Shown here one piece after another: positions 1 through 7,591 of a stretch of DNA of 64,000 bases (position 1 is its first letter; each line of letters opens with the position of its first letter). The stretch lies in the NCBI GenBank assembly GCA_964420285.1, contig CAYQTE010000020.1, forward strand, positions 1 through 64,000, read 5' to 3'. The notes below the pieces were generated by a model that saw only the letters and a program-made list of their open reading frames with translations, did no database searches and was not told the origin of the DNA. Made by a program: the position numbers and the translations under genes. Origin of the DNA: CAYQTE01 sp964420285 (GTDB lineage Bacteria > Planctomycetota > Phycisphaerae > Tepidisphaerales > Tepidisphaeraceae).

Positions 1-1
1 T

Positions 2-88
2 TCGGTAGATCATTTGGCAAAAGGGGAAATCGTGGCCATGCTCAAACGGCCGAAGATTCGCTTCAAGGCGGAGGCGATGCTCGCCTGA
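2..88 (+). CDS. 3' end of an unidentified coding region (partial)
   Basis: An open frame entering from the left edge ends at a TGA at 86-88 and would encode about 28 residues ending KRPKIRFKAEAMLA. It is basic and has no stop in the visible part. I do not recognise it. It is too short to prove coding, and it could equally be a chance open frame. The next 126 bases up to the propeller-like gene carry no gene that I can see. Confidence 0.22.
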   Translation, partial: SVDHLAKGEIVAMLKRPKIRFKAEAMLA

Positions 89-112
89 GGCAAGCGCGGC
101 AGGGCGAGCTGG

Positions 113-189
113 CGGGATTTGAACTCGATGCTTGAAAACCAGGAAGCATCTCGTTTTTGCGACCAAAAGGCTGCGTCCTGGTTTCAAGC
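113..189. repeat. tRNA-3'-like scrap and 14-bp hairpin
   Basis: Positions 113-124 read cgggatttgaac, the complement of a tRNA T-loop region, but no paired acceptor or T-stem partner follows. Directly beside it, 130-144 (gcttgaaaaccagga) pairs with 176-189 (tcctggtttcaagc), forming a stem of about 14 bp with one bulged base and a loop of about 31 nt. The hairpin lies just past the stop of the minus-strand gene at 215 and could act as its transcript end, although no T-run follows. The same 12-mer recurs at 1374-1385 on the other side of that gene. Confidence 0.4.
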
Positions 190-214
190 CCCGTTCAGGC
201 GCGACGCATTCAGC

Positions 215-1258
215 CTAAGGGCCGCTGCCAAGAAGTAACCGAGTAAACGGGCTCGTTGGGTCCGGGATGGACACGCCGCCGTAGAGTTCGGACGCGTCCC
301 ACAGCCGTAGCGTATATGTTCGGCTCCTGGAACCTTGGTCGTGGTAGCTGTCCGAAGTTAGCAGGCGGCCCCCCGCCAATTGCCAACTTTGGCCGGAGAA
401 GAAGCGATCCTCACCGAACGTCATACCCTCCGCGCCCTTCAATACGACGTCTATGCGGCGTAGCGTCGCGAGGTCGAACTGGTAAAGTGCGAGGTTGCAC
501 TGCCAAGCCAACAGCCGGTCGTCGCCTAAGAAATGCACGTCGTAGGAGAAACCGTCTTGCGGATTTTCGGGAAACGCTTGCTCAGGCTTTACGCTGGCGA
601 TCAAATCTCCAGATGGGAACCGCATCCGGCACAGCCCTAGACTGTCGTGCTGGGACACGAACTCGCGTCCTGTCGGGTGAAACCACGGGAGAGACACCCC
701 CTCTATCTCGGGGCGGCTAAAGACTTGCAAGCGACCATGCGCGTAATGTGCCCAGAACATCCACTCCTCGCTCTGCCCGCTGAACGCGATTGCGGCCATT
801 GCTTCGCCCTCCGGATGGGCCACGAGGTAGTAGCCAAGCCCGCGGTTGGGTAACGGTATTTCCGCAATGACAGTGGATGATCCAAGATCCCAAGCCGACA
901 GGATTGGCCCCTTCGCCCATGAAGCCACGCACAGTACCTGCCCATCACGATCAAATACGCAGCATGGGCCCGAGGTTTCCGCCGCGGCCAGGCTGAATGA
1001 ACGAGAAATGCGACACGACGTTGTGTAGCCGTCAATACGGTCTGCGAATCCGACGAGAAGTGTTGACCCGGTCTTGTCGAGTTGCACCCATTCCACGCCG
1101 ATTCCAAAATTGATCTCATCGACCGCCCTCAGGTCGTCGTCAAGCAAGGTGCATATCCCGGTGCGTGTGCAGACCACGAAACGTCGGCCGTCGTGCGAGA
1201 CGGAGGTGTGGGAAGGCCTGTCGCTCAGGCGGAGTTTGCTAATTGGGTTCAGCATCAA
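215..1258 (-). CDS. WD40/beta-propeller-like protein, function unknown
   Basis: The 347-residue protein has no signal peptide or membrane segment. Short blades resembling WD40 or cytochrome-propeller repeats are visible: SHDGRRFVVCTRTGICTLLD, DKTGSTLLVGF, FDRDGQVLCVASW with LSAWDL, then FHPTGREFVSQHD and YTLRLWDASELYGG. These imply a roughly five- to seven-bladed propeller of the kind used as a binding scaffold. No enzyme motif is seen. The start is one of two adjacent ATGs (1258 or 1255). It is a single gene with its own spacers on both sides, each carrying a tRNA-3'-like scrap. It lies downstream of nuoF, where nuoG would often be found. Specific function cannot be assigned. Confidence 0.7.
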   Translation of the reverse strand: MMLNPISKLRLSDRPSHTSVSHDGRRFVVCTRTGICTLLDDDLRAVDEINFGIGVEWVQLDKTGSTLLVGFADRIDGYTTSCRISRSFSLAAAETSGPCCVFDRDGQVLCVASWAKGPILSAWDLGSSTVIAEIPLPNRGLGYYLVAHPEGEAMAAIAFSGQSEEWMFWAHYAHGRLQVFSRPEIEGVSLPWFHPTGREFVSQHDSLGLCRMRFPSGDLIASVKPEQAFPENPQDGFSYDVHFLGDDRLLAWQCNLALYQFDLATLRRIDVVLKGAEGMTFGEDRFFSGQSWQLAGGRLLTSDSYHDQGSRSRTYTLRLWDASELYGGVSIPDPTSPFTRLLLGSGP

Positions 1259-1494
1259 TGGGTCTTGTCCATGACAGGCCTAAGAACAAGTCTAACCGGC
1301 CCCGTAAGGTAGACTCAAGTCTTGAAGCTCTCCGTCAGGTTCCGTTCGATTGTGTCCTGTCGCAGCGGAGTTACGGGATTTGAACCTGCAAAGGCCACAA
1401 TAGGCCGCAGGACTGCTGGTCGAAAAATGGCAAGTACAGGGTCGCGGCGCGACGCCCGCGATTGGTCGAGTTCAGTCGATAGGCCCGCCGGAAC
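1259..1494. other. Spacer with a tRNA-like T-arm remnant
   Basis: No gene is recognised in these 236 bases. On the minus strand, roughly 1388-1365 resembles a tRNA 3' half (T-loop TTCAAAT, then CCCGTAACTCCG), but the matching 5' acceptor strand CGGAGTT is not found at the expected distance and the T-stem has a mismatch. It is therefore at best a fragment, such as would be left at an old integration or rearrangement point. Confidence 0.35.
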
Positions 1495-2844
1495 CTATCG
1501 CGTATTCGACCCCATCGGCGTGGCCGGGTTGGATGAGCCGCGGTGGATGGTGAGGGGGATTGTCGGCTCTTCGGGGCAGCGGGCGGCGAATTCGTCGTAG
1601 AATTTGGTGATGAATGTGCGCGTGGCCCATGCGGTGCCGTCGGCAAGGCCGCAGATTGTTGTGCCGGGCATGATGCCCATCGTTTTTTCAAGTTCCAGAA
1701 GCATGTCGAGGTCTTTGACGCGGCCCTGGCCTTCGAGGATGCGATTGAGAATCTTGTGCATCCAGGCGGAGCCTTCTCGGCAGGGGGTGCATTGGCCGCA
1801 GGATTCGTGGGCGTAGAACCGCACGCAATTGCGCAGGGCGGCGACCATGTCGGTGTGCTCGTTCATGACGATCATGCCGGCCGTACCGAGGCCCAGGCAG
1901 CCGCCGCGGAAGCGGACGTCGTCAAAATCAAGTTTGATGTCGAGTTGATTGGTGCCCAGGACGCCCATGGAGATGCCGCCGCAGATGCAGGCTTTGTATT
2001 TTCCGCCCTTCATTCCGCCGCCGAGTTGATTGATGGCGAAATCGAGGGTGATGCCGAGTTCCTGCTCGTAGACGCCGGGTTTGTTGACGTGGCCGGACAT
2101 GCCAAAGAGCTTGGGGCCGGGGGAACTGGGCGTGCCCATCGACTTAAACCACGCCGGTCCGCGTTCCAGGACATGCGGGACGCAGCAGAGGGTTTCGACG
2201 TTATTGATGACGGTGGGTCGAGCAAAGGCGCCGGCGATGGCGGGGAACGGCGGCTTATTGCGCGGCCAGCCGCGTTTGCCTTCGAGGGCTTCGAGCAGGC
2301 CGGTCTCCTCGCCGCAGATATAGGCCCCGGCCCCGCGATGGAGGAAGCACTCGACCTTCTGGCCGCTGCCCATAACCCCCTGCTGGCCGAAAATGCCGTG
2401 GTCGTAGGCTTCCTTGATGGCGTGTTCGAGGACGGCGGCCTGGCGATGGTATTCGCCGCGGATGAAGATGTAGGCGATATCGCATTGCGTGGCCAGCGAG
2501 CAGATCGCGATCCCTTCCAGAAGCTGATGCGGATCGAAGTCGATCAGGTAGCGGTCCTTGAACGTGCCGGGTTCGGATTCATCGGCGTTGACGGCCAGGT
2601 AATGCGGGCCTTTCTTTTCCTTGGGAATGAACGACCACTTGGCCCCCGCGCCGAACCCCGCCCCGCCGCGACCACGCAGGCCGGATTCGGTCACGATCTT
2701 GATGATCTCATCGGGCTTGAGATCGACGGCCTTTTTGAGGGCCGCGTACCCGCCGGTGGCGACGTAATCGTCGTACCAGTGCAGCTTTCGCCTGGCCGGG
2801 TCGGGGTCGATACGCTTGAGGAGAACGGGTTCGGTGAAGGCCAT
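1495..2844 (-). CDS. nuoF: NADH-quinone oxidoreductase subunit F
   Basis: NuoF is the NADH-oxidising subunit of respiratory complex I. It carries FMN, binds NADH and passes electrons to an N3-type [4Fe-4S] cluster at the cytoplasmic end of the peripheral arm. The sequence shows the FMN/NADH glycine-rich loop GLRGRGGAGFGAG (about residues 52-64), the NADESEPGTFKDR segment, and the cluster ligands SCGQCTPCREG with a later ICGLADG. The length from the chosen ATG (MAFTEPVLLKR, 449 residues) fits the family. An open frame continues upstream but only reads antisense through other genes. It is the last gene of the nuoD-nuoE-phosphatase-small-small-nuoF run; nuoG is not next to it. Confidence 0.97.
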   Translation of the reverse strand: MAFTEPVLLKRIDPDPARRKLHWYDDYVATGGYAALKKAVDLKPDEIIKIVTESGLRGRGGAGFGAGAKWSFIPKEKKGPHYLAVNADESEPGTFKDRYLIDFDPHQLLEGIAICSLATQCDIAYIFIRGEYHRQAAVLEHAIKEAYDHGIFGQQGVMGSGQKVECFLHRGAGAYICGEETGLLEALEGKRGWPRNKPPFPAIAGAFARPTVINNVETLCCVPHVLERGPAWFKSMGTPSSPGPKLFGMSGHVNKPGVYEQELGITLDFAINQLGGGMKGGKYKACICGGISMGVLGTNQLDIKLDFDDVRFRGGCLGLGTAGMIVMNEHTDMVAALRNCVRFYAHESCGQCTPCREGSAWMHKILNRILEGQGRVKDLDMLLELEKTMGIMPGTTICGLADGTAWATRTFITKFYDEFAARCPEEPTIPLTIHRGSSNPATPMGSNTR

Positions 2845-2854
2845 GGTGTTGTCG

Positions 2855-3277
2855 CTATTTTCTTGGCGGCGTCTTGTCGAGCTTCGGCGTCTCCTTGGAG
2901 ACGATGACTTCGTCGATGATCGTGCGTCGCAGTTTGACGTTTGGATCAACGGGCGACGGCTTTTCCTCCATCCTACTGTCGCGCCAGACGGTTTTCGAGT
3001 CCGGTGGCGTGACATCGGTGTGGATGGCTTGGCGGATATGACCGATTTGCCGGCCAAGCCAGCCGAAAAAGCCTTCCCCGGGAAGGGGAGCATCGGTTGG
3101 TGGCGGCGGTGTTGCGCCATTTCTGGTCCCCTCGCCCTGTATGCAGGGAGAGGGATAGGGTGAGGGTCCAGTGGTAGGAGGCGGTGGCTTTGCTGACGCG
3201 GCAGAACCCTCACCCCGACCCTCTCCCTGAGTACAGGGCGAGGGGGAAAAAGGCGGATTGGGTTGGGTATCATTCAT
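2855..3277 (-). CDS. Small hypothetical protein between nuoE and nuoF, interrupted by repeats
   Basis: The 140-residue frame ends 10 nt before the nuoF start. Its C-terminal half (from about residue 60: GFFGWLGRQIGHIRQAI, then PSPVDPNVKLRRTIIDEVIV) looks like a real soluble protein. The N-terminal half is low-complexity Pro/Ser/Gly (SPSPCTQGEGRGEG and YPSPCIQGEG) and is encoded by two inverted copies of a 40-bp dispersed repeat. Either the repeats inserted into an older gene and stayed in frame, or translation begins downstream of them. The start chosen here overlaps the preceding gene by 8 nt. No known function; location suggests a complex I accessory or assembly role, which is only inference. 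Confidence 0.55.
   Translation of the reverse strand: MNDTQPNPPFSPSPCTQGEGRGEGSAASAKPPPPTTGPSPYPSPCIQGEGTRNGATPPPPTDAPLPGEGFFGWLGRQIGHIRQAIHTDVTPPDSKTVWRDSRMEEKPSPVDPNVKLRRTIIDEVIVSKETPKLDKTPPRK
3128..3245. repeat. Inverted pair of a 40-bp dispersed repeat
   Basis: Element A (3128-3167, starting cccctcgccctgta) and element B (3206-3245) are reverse complements with about 35 of 40 positions identical, separated by 38 bp. Each also has an internal dyad (ccctgta/tgcaggg type). Together they can fold into a long stem. Elements of this type (ccctctccct...caggg) are, from general knowledge, scattered widely in planctomycete and some other GC-rich genomes. Here they lie inside an open reading frame. 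Confidence 0.8.
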
Positions 3278-3557
3278 CGGCCACCTCGACGCCGAATTCC
3301 TTTTTGACCTGGAAACAGACATCGGCAAAAGTGCCGTGCCAGGTGTCGCCGATGAACCCGCCGGACTTGTCGAGCCGATAGACCACCCAATTGTCCATCA
3401 GCGGCTGAATGATGATCCGGCTGACCATCCCCGCCACCGGCCGAAGCCCGACGCCGCGCGGGGCGCCGAGGTTCATGGCCGCGTGGGGCAGACAATCATT
3501 CGACGCCGCCACCGGCCTGGGCAGGTCGATCGTGATGTTGCGGTTGGATGCGGTCAT
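3270..3557 (-). CDS. Hypothetical protein in the nuo operon
   Basis: The 95-residue protein starts MTASNRNITIDLPRP and contains APRGVGLRPVAGMVSRIIIQPLMDNWVVYRLDKSGGFIGDTWHGTFADVCFQ split over about 50 residues. It is soluble, with no signal peptide or metal motif. It sits 17 nt after the phosphatase gene and overlaps the next small gene by 8 nt, so it is translated within the nuo run. The family is not recognised. An upstream ATG would add seven residues. Confidence 0.6.
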   Translation of the reverse strand: MTASNRNITIDLPRPVAASNDCLPHAAMNLGAPRGVGLRPVAGMVSRIIIQPLMDNWVVYRLDKSGGFIGDTWHGTFADVCFQVKKEFGVEVADE

Positions 3558-3574
3558 GGGGTGAGTATATCGGG

Positions 3575-4165
3575 TCATTCAGCGCTTCGCGGCAGTTCGC
3601 GGGTCATGATTCTGGCCACAGGATCATAGACATCGACGAACCGCTGGATATCGCCGACGGTGCGCTGGCTGTGGCCGAAGGTCAGCATACTCTGTTTGGC
3701 CCGTGCCGCGTCGTAACCGAGGATCGATTCCTGATACGCGGCGACCATCATCCCGGTGCGGCGGACTCCCTGGGCACAGTGGATGAGCACCGGTTGGCGG
3801 GCGGGATCGCTCGTGATCGAAAGAAATTGGCGAATCTGATCGCCATCCGGCCAGCCGCCCAGGGTGATGGGGATTCGCACGATGTCAATGTGGTTGTCGC
3901 GGCAATAGGCCAGTTCGTCCGCGAACGGCGCGTGACCGATTTCCGTATCATCGACCAGGCAAACGATTGTGCGCGGTTTGACGATGCGGACGGTGGTTTG
4001 GAATTCCCGCATTGTGCGCACGCCGTCGCGATAGAGAACGCCAGCCTGCACGGTCGCCAGATGATAAGCGTCGAACCAGAGCGACCATATCAACCACGCA
4101 ACGCCGGCGATGATAACAACCGCGATAATCGACCAGCCCCAGACGGGCACGCGAGCGAATTGCAT
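3575..4165 (-). CDS. Membrane-anchored dual-specificity/tyrosine phosphatase-like protein
   Basis: The 196-residue protein has one N-terminal membrane helix (about residues 9-30, WGWSIIAVVIIAGVAWLIWS) and a cytoplasm- or periplasm-facing phosphatase domain. The CX5R catalytic loop HCAQGVRRTG is intact (Cys130, Arg136). A candidate general acid lies in the loop around WPDGDQ (about 105-110), which is typical of cysteine phosphatases of the DSP family. It is encoded inside the nuoD-nuoE-nuoF run, about 175 nt after nuoE. Its substrate is unknown; a phosphoprotein or phosphoinositide-like substrate is only a family-based guess. Confidence 0.85.
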   Translation of the reverse strand: MQFARVPVWGWSIIAVVIIAGVAWLIWSLWFDAYHLATVQAGVLYRDGVRTMREFQTTVRIVKPRTIVCLVDDTEIGHAPFADELAYCRDNHIDIVRIPITLGGWPDGDQIRQFLSITSDPARQPVLIHCAQGVRRTGMMVAAYQESILGYDAARAKQSMLTFGHSQRTVGDIQRFVDVYDPVARIMTRELPRSAE

Positions 4166-4173
4166 GGTAATCC

Positions 4174-4335
4174 GGAAAAGACTCCTTAGCCACAGAGGTC
4201 ACAGAGAGCACAGAGTTAAATACAAACCACGGATGACACGGATTTCACGGATAAGTCTCTCTGTGAACTCTGTGTGCTCTGTGGCTAACCTCTTTCGCAT
4301 TTTCTATGCTCGGCGTCCTCCGCGTCTCTGCGGTT
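4174..4335. repeat. Dispersed cacagag/cacggat inverted-repeat element
   Basis: The gap between nuoE and the phosphatase holds an imperfect inverted repeat. About 4187-4216 (ttagccacagaggtcacaga...) matches the reverse complement of about 4258-4288 (ctctgtgtgctctgtggcta), and the arms flank a tandem-like core, accacggatgacacggatttcacggat, here described in parts (cacggat twice). A third piece, ctccgcgtctctgcggttcat, follows at about 4318-4338. It is non-coding and could form a long hairpin in the nuo transcript. Similar arms recur at 7592-7752, 9364-9391 and 18558-18718. Confidence 0.75.
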
Positions 4336-4340
4336 CATAA

Positions 4341-4916
4341 TCATTCATGCCCCGGCCAGTTGATCGACGGATCTTTATAGTCATGCGGGTCCGCGGGCAA
4401 TTGGTCGAGTATTGCATCAAGCTGCTCGATCGTCAGCGGCCCTTTCAATGTTTCATTGCATAGCATGCACGGCGCCTGTTCGCAGGCGCCGAGGCATTCC
4501 AACTCGACCAGCGTAAATCTCCCATCGCCGGTGGTTTCGCCGACATCGATGCCGAACTTCTTCTTCACGTGTTCGGTGAGCTCTTTCGATCCGGAGATTT
4601 CGCACGTCAGTGAACGGCAGACCTGGATCAGGTATTTGCCCTTGGGCTTGAGCCAGTATTCCTCGTAGAAACTGGCCGTGTCGAGCACTTCCGCGGGGGT
4701 CAGTTGCAGGAAAGCGGCCACTTCCTCCAGCGCCTGCATGGGAATCCACCCGTGGGCATGCTGAATCGCGTGCAGGGCCGGCAGCAGCACCGCCCGTTTG
4801 TTGGGATAGCGGGGAAAGTAGGTGTTACTCAGACGACTCTTGATATCGTCGGTGAGATAGGGTTCGGGGCGGCGCTCGATGGTTTGGCTGCGACGGTTTT
4901 CAGTGATCCAGGCCAT
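4341..4916 (-). CDS. nuoE: NADH-quinone oxidoreductase subunit E
   Basis: NuoE is the 24-kDa subunit that holds the N1a [2Fe-2S] cluster beside NuoF. The thioredoxin-like ferredoxin ligands are visible as CRSLTC (C-x4-C) and CLGAC (C-x3-C) followed by EQAPCM. The N-terminal helical bundle (RYPNKRAVLLPALHAIQHAHGWIP) is typical. The length of 191 residues is normal, with a somewhat extended, charged N-terminus. It lies 59 nt after nuoD in the same direction. Confidence 0.97.
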   Translation of the reverse strand: MAWITENRRSQTIERRPEPYLTDDIKSRLSNTYFPRYPNKRAVLLPALHAIQHAHGWIPMQALEEVAAFLQLTPAEVLDTASFYEEYWLKPKGKYLIQVCRSLTCEISGSKELTEHVKKKFGIDVGETTGDGRFTLVELECLGACEQAPCMLCNETLKGPLTIEQLDAILDQLPADPHDYKDPSINWPGHE

Positions 4917-4975
4917 GTTAGTTTCCAGATTTCAGTGCGTATCAGCTAGCGCAGATATTATGTCGAAGACTAAAG

Positions 4976-6247
4976 TTATCGGTCCAGTTCCGCGGCGATG
5001 ACATTGATGCTGCCGAGCACGGCCACGACATCGCTGATCATATGACCTTCTATTGTTTTGGCGAAGGTCTGATAATTGATGAAGCACGGCGGCCGGGTGC
5101 GCACGCGCCACGGTACCGCGTCACCGGCCGAGACGATGTAATAACCGAGTTCGCCTCCCGCGGATTCGATGCAACCATAGACTTCGCCTATGGGGGCGAT
5201 GAAGCCGCGGTTGGTCATGATCATCTCAAAGTGCTGGATGAGTCCCTCGATGCTGCCGTAAACCTGGTCCTTGGGCGGCAGAACCTCCTTGCCTTCGGGG
5301 CTGACGTTGACCGAGCCCGGCGGAATGCGGTCGATAAGCTGGCGGATGATGTCCAGGCTTTGGCGCATCTCCTCCAATCGCACAAGATAGCGCGAGTAGA
5401 CATCGCCGGTGGTCATGACCGGAACCTGGAAATTGACGGCCGGCGAGCCCTGGCCGTCCCAGTTGTCGGCAAAGCAGAGATAGGGCCAGTCCTTGCGGAC
5501 ATCGCGGCGGACGCCGGCGGCGCGGGCGATCGGGCCGGTGACGCTCCAGGCAATGGCTTCCTGGGTGGTGAGTGCCCCGACGCCGCGGGTGCGATCGACG
5601 AAAATGCGGTTCTTATTGAGGAGCGTCGCCACATCGTCCAGGGCCTTGGGCATGGCCACGTCGATCAGATTCTTGACCATCTTGCGGAACGTCGCTTCGT
5701 CCGGGAGGTCCATGTTGAGCCCCCCTACCCGCGTCCAGCTTGTGTGGTAACGCTGGCCGGACATGAGCTCGACGATGTCGTAGATCAGTTCGCGTTCGTT
5801 AAAGCCGTAGAGGAATGCGGTGAACGCCCCCAGATCAAGCCCGGCGGCGCCGACGCAGAGGAGATGGGACTGAATCCGGCCCAGTTCCCCGGCGATGGTG
5901 CGGAGCACCTTGCAGCGGGGCGTGAGTTCGATCCCCATGAGCTTTTCGACGGTTCCGTGCCAGGCCAGTTCATTGTAGATGGGGGCGGAATAGTCCATCC
6001 GGTCGACGATGGTGACATACTGGTTGTAATTGAGGTGCTCGCCGAGTTTTTCGAATCCGCTATGGAGATACCCGATATGGGGCGTGGCGCGCAGGACGCG
6101 TTCGCCGTCGAGTTCCAGCACCAGGCGCAGGGTCGTGTGCGTGGCGGGATGCTGCGGGCCGAAGTTGAGAGTCCAGAGGTTGGGCTGTTCGGCGACCTGG
6201 GAATCGCTGCTGACCTTGGGCTCGGCGGGCATGAGGGTAAATGGCAT
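4976..6247 (-). CDS. nuoD: NADH-quinone oxidoreductase subunit D
   Basis: NuoD is the 49-kDa quinone-binding-chamber subunit of complex I, evolutionarily related to the large subunit of NiFe hydrogenase. The family signatures are NFGPQHPATHTTLRLVLELDGE, given here as the parts GPQHPATH and LRLVLELDGE, then HIGYLHSGFEKLGE, and a C-terminal GGELGYYIVS and ... SINVIAAELDR. At 423 residues it is full length. Neither nuoA, nuoB nor nuoC lies upstream; parB is divergent instead, so this is a split nuo locus. A TATAAT box lies 11 nt before the ATG. Confidence 0.97.
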   Translation of the reverse strand: MPFTLMPAEPKVSSDSQVAEQPNLWTLNFGPQHPATHTTLRLVLELDGERVLRATPHIGYLHSGFEKLGEHLNYNQYVTIVDRMDYSAPIYNELAWHGTVEKLMGIELTPRCKVLRTIAGELGRIQSHLLCVGAAGLDLGAFTAFLYGFNERELIYDIVELMSGQRYHTSWTRVGGLNMDLPDEATFRKMVKNLIDVAMPKALDDVATLLNKNRIFVDRTRGVGALTTQEAIAWSVTGPIARAAGVRRDVRKDWPYLCFADNWDGQGSPAVNFQVPVMTTGDVYSRYLVRLEEMRQSLDIIRQLIDRIPPGSVNVSPEGKEVLPPKDQVYGSIEGLIQHFEMIMTNRGFIAPIGEVYGCIESAGGELGYYIVSAGDAVPWRVRTRPPCFINYQTFAKTIEGHMISDVVAVLGSINVIAAELDR

Positions 6248-6258
6248 ATCGGGAGGAG

Positions 6259-6264
6259 ATTATA
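6259..6264 (-). promoter_or_regulatory. Predicted -10 box for nuoD (possible leaderless start)
   Basis: On the minus strand the sequence reads ccgcTATAAT with 11 nt to the nuoD ATG at 6247. There is no purine-rich Shine-Dalgarno sequence in that gap. A start of transcription about 7 nt past the box would leave a leader of only a few bases. No convincing -35 hexamer is seen. Confidence 0.45.
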
Positions 6265-6453
6265 GCGGCCGGCCGGCAAGCCGCCAGCGGGCGTGGCGGG
6301 GAAGAGGCGTGGAACACAAAGGAAGCCAACAATAGCAATATATTGATAATTACGGTCGCCGCTGGCGTGGGTGGAGTGCATCGGAATCCGCGATTCGATG
6401 GCATCGCCCGATTGCGGCCGATGATTGAGCGCGATATGGTATCCGTCACGACA

Positions 6454-6469
6454 TGTTCCACGTGGAACA
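6454..6469. promoter_or_regulatory. parS: parS centromere site 1
   Basis: The 16-bp palindrome tgttccacgtggaaca sits here, inside a 20-bp perfect dyad (6452-6471). It matches the well-known chromosomal parS consensus TGTTTCACGTGAAACA except for the paired T-to-C and A-to-G changes, a variant used by other bacteria such as pseudomonads. It lies 40 nt upstream of the parB start codon. Confidence 0.93.
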
Positions 6470-6509
6470 TGCCATGACGGATCGGACCATTCAAGGAAAG
6501 GATGCCATC

Positions 6510-7538
6510 GTGAGCACCACCAAACAGAAATCGCGACTCGGCCGGGGATTGAGCAGTCTGATTTCCATCTCCAGTCTGCCCATTGAGGCGGAGGCATCGG
6601 CACAGCCCCCTGCCGGCGAATCGGTGGTCTTGGCGGACGATGCCGCGGCAAAAGCCCAGGCGAGCCGGCCCGATAGCGTCTCGAGTTCGACTTCCACCCC
6701 AGCCAGCCGTCAGGCAAGGCCGGCCGGTGCGGCAAGTCCGTCGTCCGATCCGACCCTGCACGTTCCCGTTGAGGCGATCATCCCCAATCCGCACCAGCCC
6801 CGCCGGGCGTTCGATGAAGCGGCGCTGGATCGGCTGGCGGGGAGCATCAAATCGTCGGGCGTGATCCAGCCAATCCTGGTTCGCGCGGTCGACGGCAAGG
6901 CTGGCTCATACGAATTGATCGCCGGCGAGCGCCGCTGGCGGGCGGCGAAGATCGCGGGTCTGGCGGAGATACCCGCCATCGTGCGTGATGTCGACAGCTA
7001 CTCGCAGGCCCAGCTTGCCCTCGTTGAGAACATCCAGCGCGAGGATCTTAACCCCATTGAGCGCGCCAGTGCCTACAAGGAACTCATCACGAAGCTCGGC
7101 CTGACGCAGGCGGAATTGGCCGGGCGACTGGGTGAGGACCGCAGCGCAATCGCGAACTACTTGCGTCTGCTGGAACTGCCCGAGCCGGTGCAGGTGTTGA
7201 TCCGCGAGGAGAAGATATCGCTTGGCCACGCGAAGGTTCTGGCGGGGGTGAGTGATGTATTGGAGCAGACGAGGCTGGCGACGCTGACGGCCGAGCAGGG
7301 GCTTTCGGTGCGGAACCTGGAACGCATGATCCAGACCAAGTCAGCGCCTCCCGCTCCGGCTCCGGCCGGGAAATCGGCTCATCTGGCGGATTTGGAAAAG
7401 TCCCTGGCGCGGCAGCTTGGGATGAGGGTGCAGATCAAGGCCGGGGCGAAGAAGGGGAAAGGCCGGCTGATCATCCACTACGCGGACCTCGATCAATTCG
7501 ATCAGCTTCTGGCGAAGATGGGTTTGAAGGCGGAGTGA
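6510..7538 (+). CDS. parB: ParB/Spo0J chromosome-partitioning CTPase
   Basis: ParB loads at parS and spreads as a CTP-dependent clamp to segregate the chromosome origin. The sequence shows the N-terminal RLGRGLSSLI motif that normally contacts ParA, a disordered linker (residues about 20-85), the CTP-binding boxes (HVPVEAIIPNPHQPRR, GERRWRAAKIAG, ENIQREDLNPIERA), the helix-turn-helix around LTQAELAGRLGEDRSAIANY, and a C-terminal dimerisation domain. The GTG at 6510 is chosen because AAGGAAAGG (6493-6501) lies 8 nt upstream; an ATG at 6453 would begin inside parS. ParA, usually adjacent, is absent. Length is 342 residues. Confidence 0.95.
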   Translation: MSTTKQKSRLGRGLSSLISISSLPIEAEASAQPPAGESVVLADDAAAKAQASRPDSVSSSTSTPASRQARPAGAASPSSDPTLHVPVEAIIPNPHQPRRAFDEAALDRLAGSIKSSGVIQPILVRAVDGKAGSYELIAGERRWRAAKIAGLAEIPAIVRDVDSYSQAQLALVENIQREDLNPIERASAYKELITKLGLTQAELAGRLGEDRSAIANYLRLLELPEPVQVLIREEKISLGHAKVLAGVSDVLEQTRLATLTAEQGLSVRNLERMIQTKSAPPAPAPAGKSAHLADLEKSLARQLGMRVQIKAGAKKGKGRLIIHYADLDQFDQLLAKMGLKAE

Positions 7539-7554
7539 TGTTCCACGTGGAACA
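7539..7554. promoter_or_regulatory. parS: parS centromere site 2
   Basis: A second exact copy of tgttccacgtggaaca begins at the first base after the parB stop codon. The identical 16-mer at both ends of the gene makes a chance origin implausible. It marks the partition locus and may allow ParB to autoregulate its own gene. Confidence 0.92.
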
Positions 7555-7591
7555 GGTGAGGCCGTGGCAATTTCCAAAAATCAAAAAATAC

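Noticed and set aside
1365..1445. tRNA gene on the minus strand
   Set aside because: Only a T-loop-like segment is found; there is no complementary acceptor strand, D-arm or anticodon arm at the right distance.
1543..2907. Long plus-strand open frame (454 codons) opposite nuoF
   Set aside because: It is antisense to nuoF, whose motifs are unambiguous, and its Asp/Ala/Gly-rich composition is what GC-rich third positions give on the opposite strand.
5042..6265. Long plus-strand open frame opposite nuoD
   Set aside because: It is the complement of a conserved gene, with no recognisable domain.
6453..6509. Upstream ATG start for parB
   Set aside because: It would place the start codon inside the parS palindrome and has no ribosome site; GTG 6510 has AAGGAAAGG upstream and begins the conserved N-terminus.
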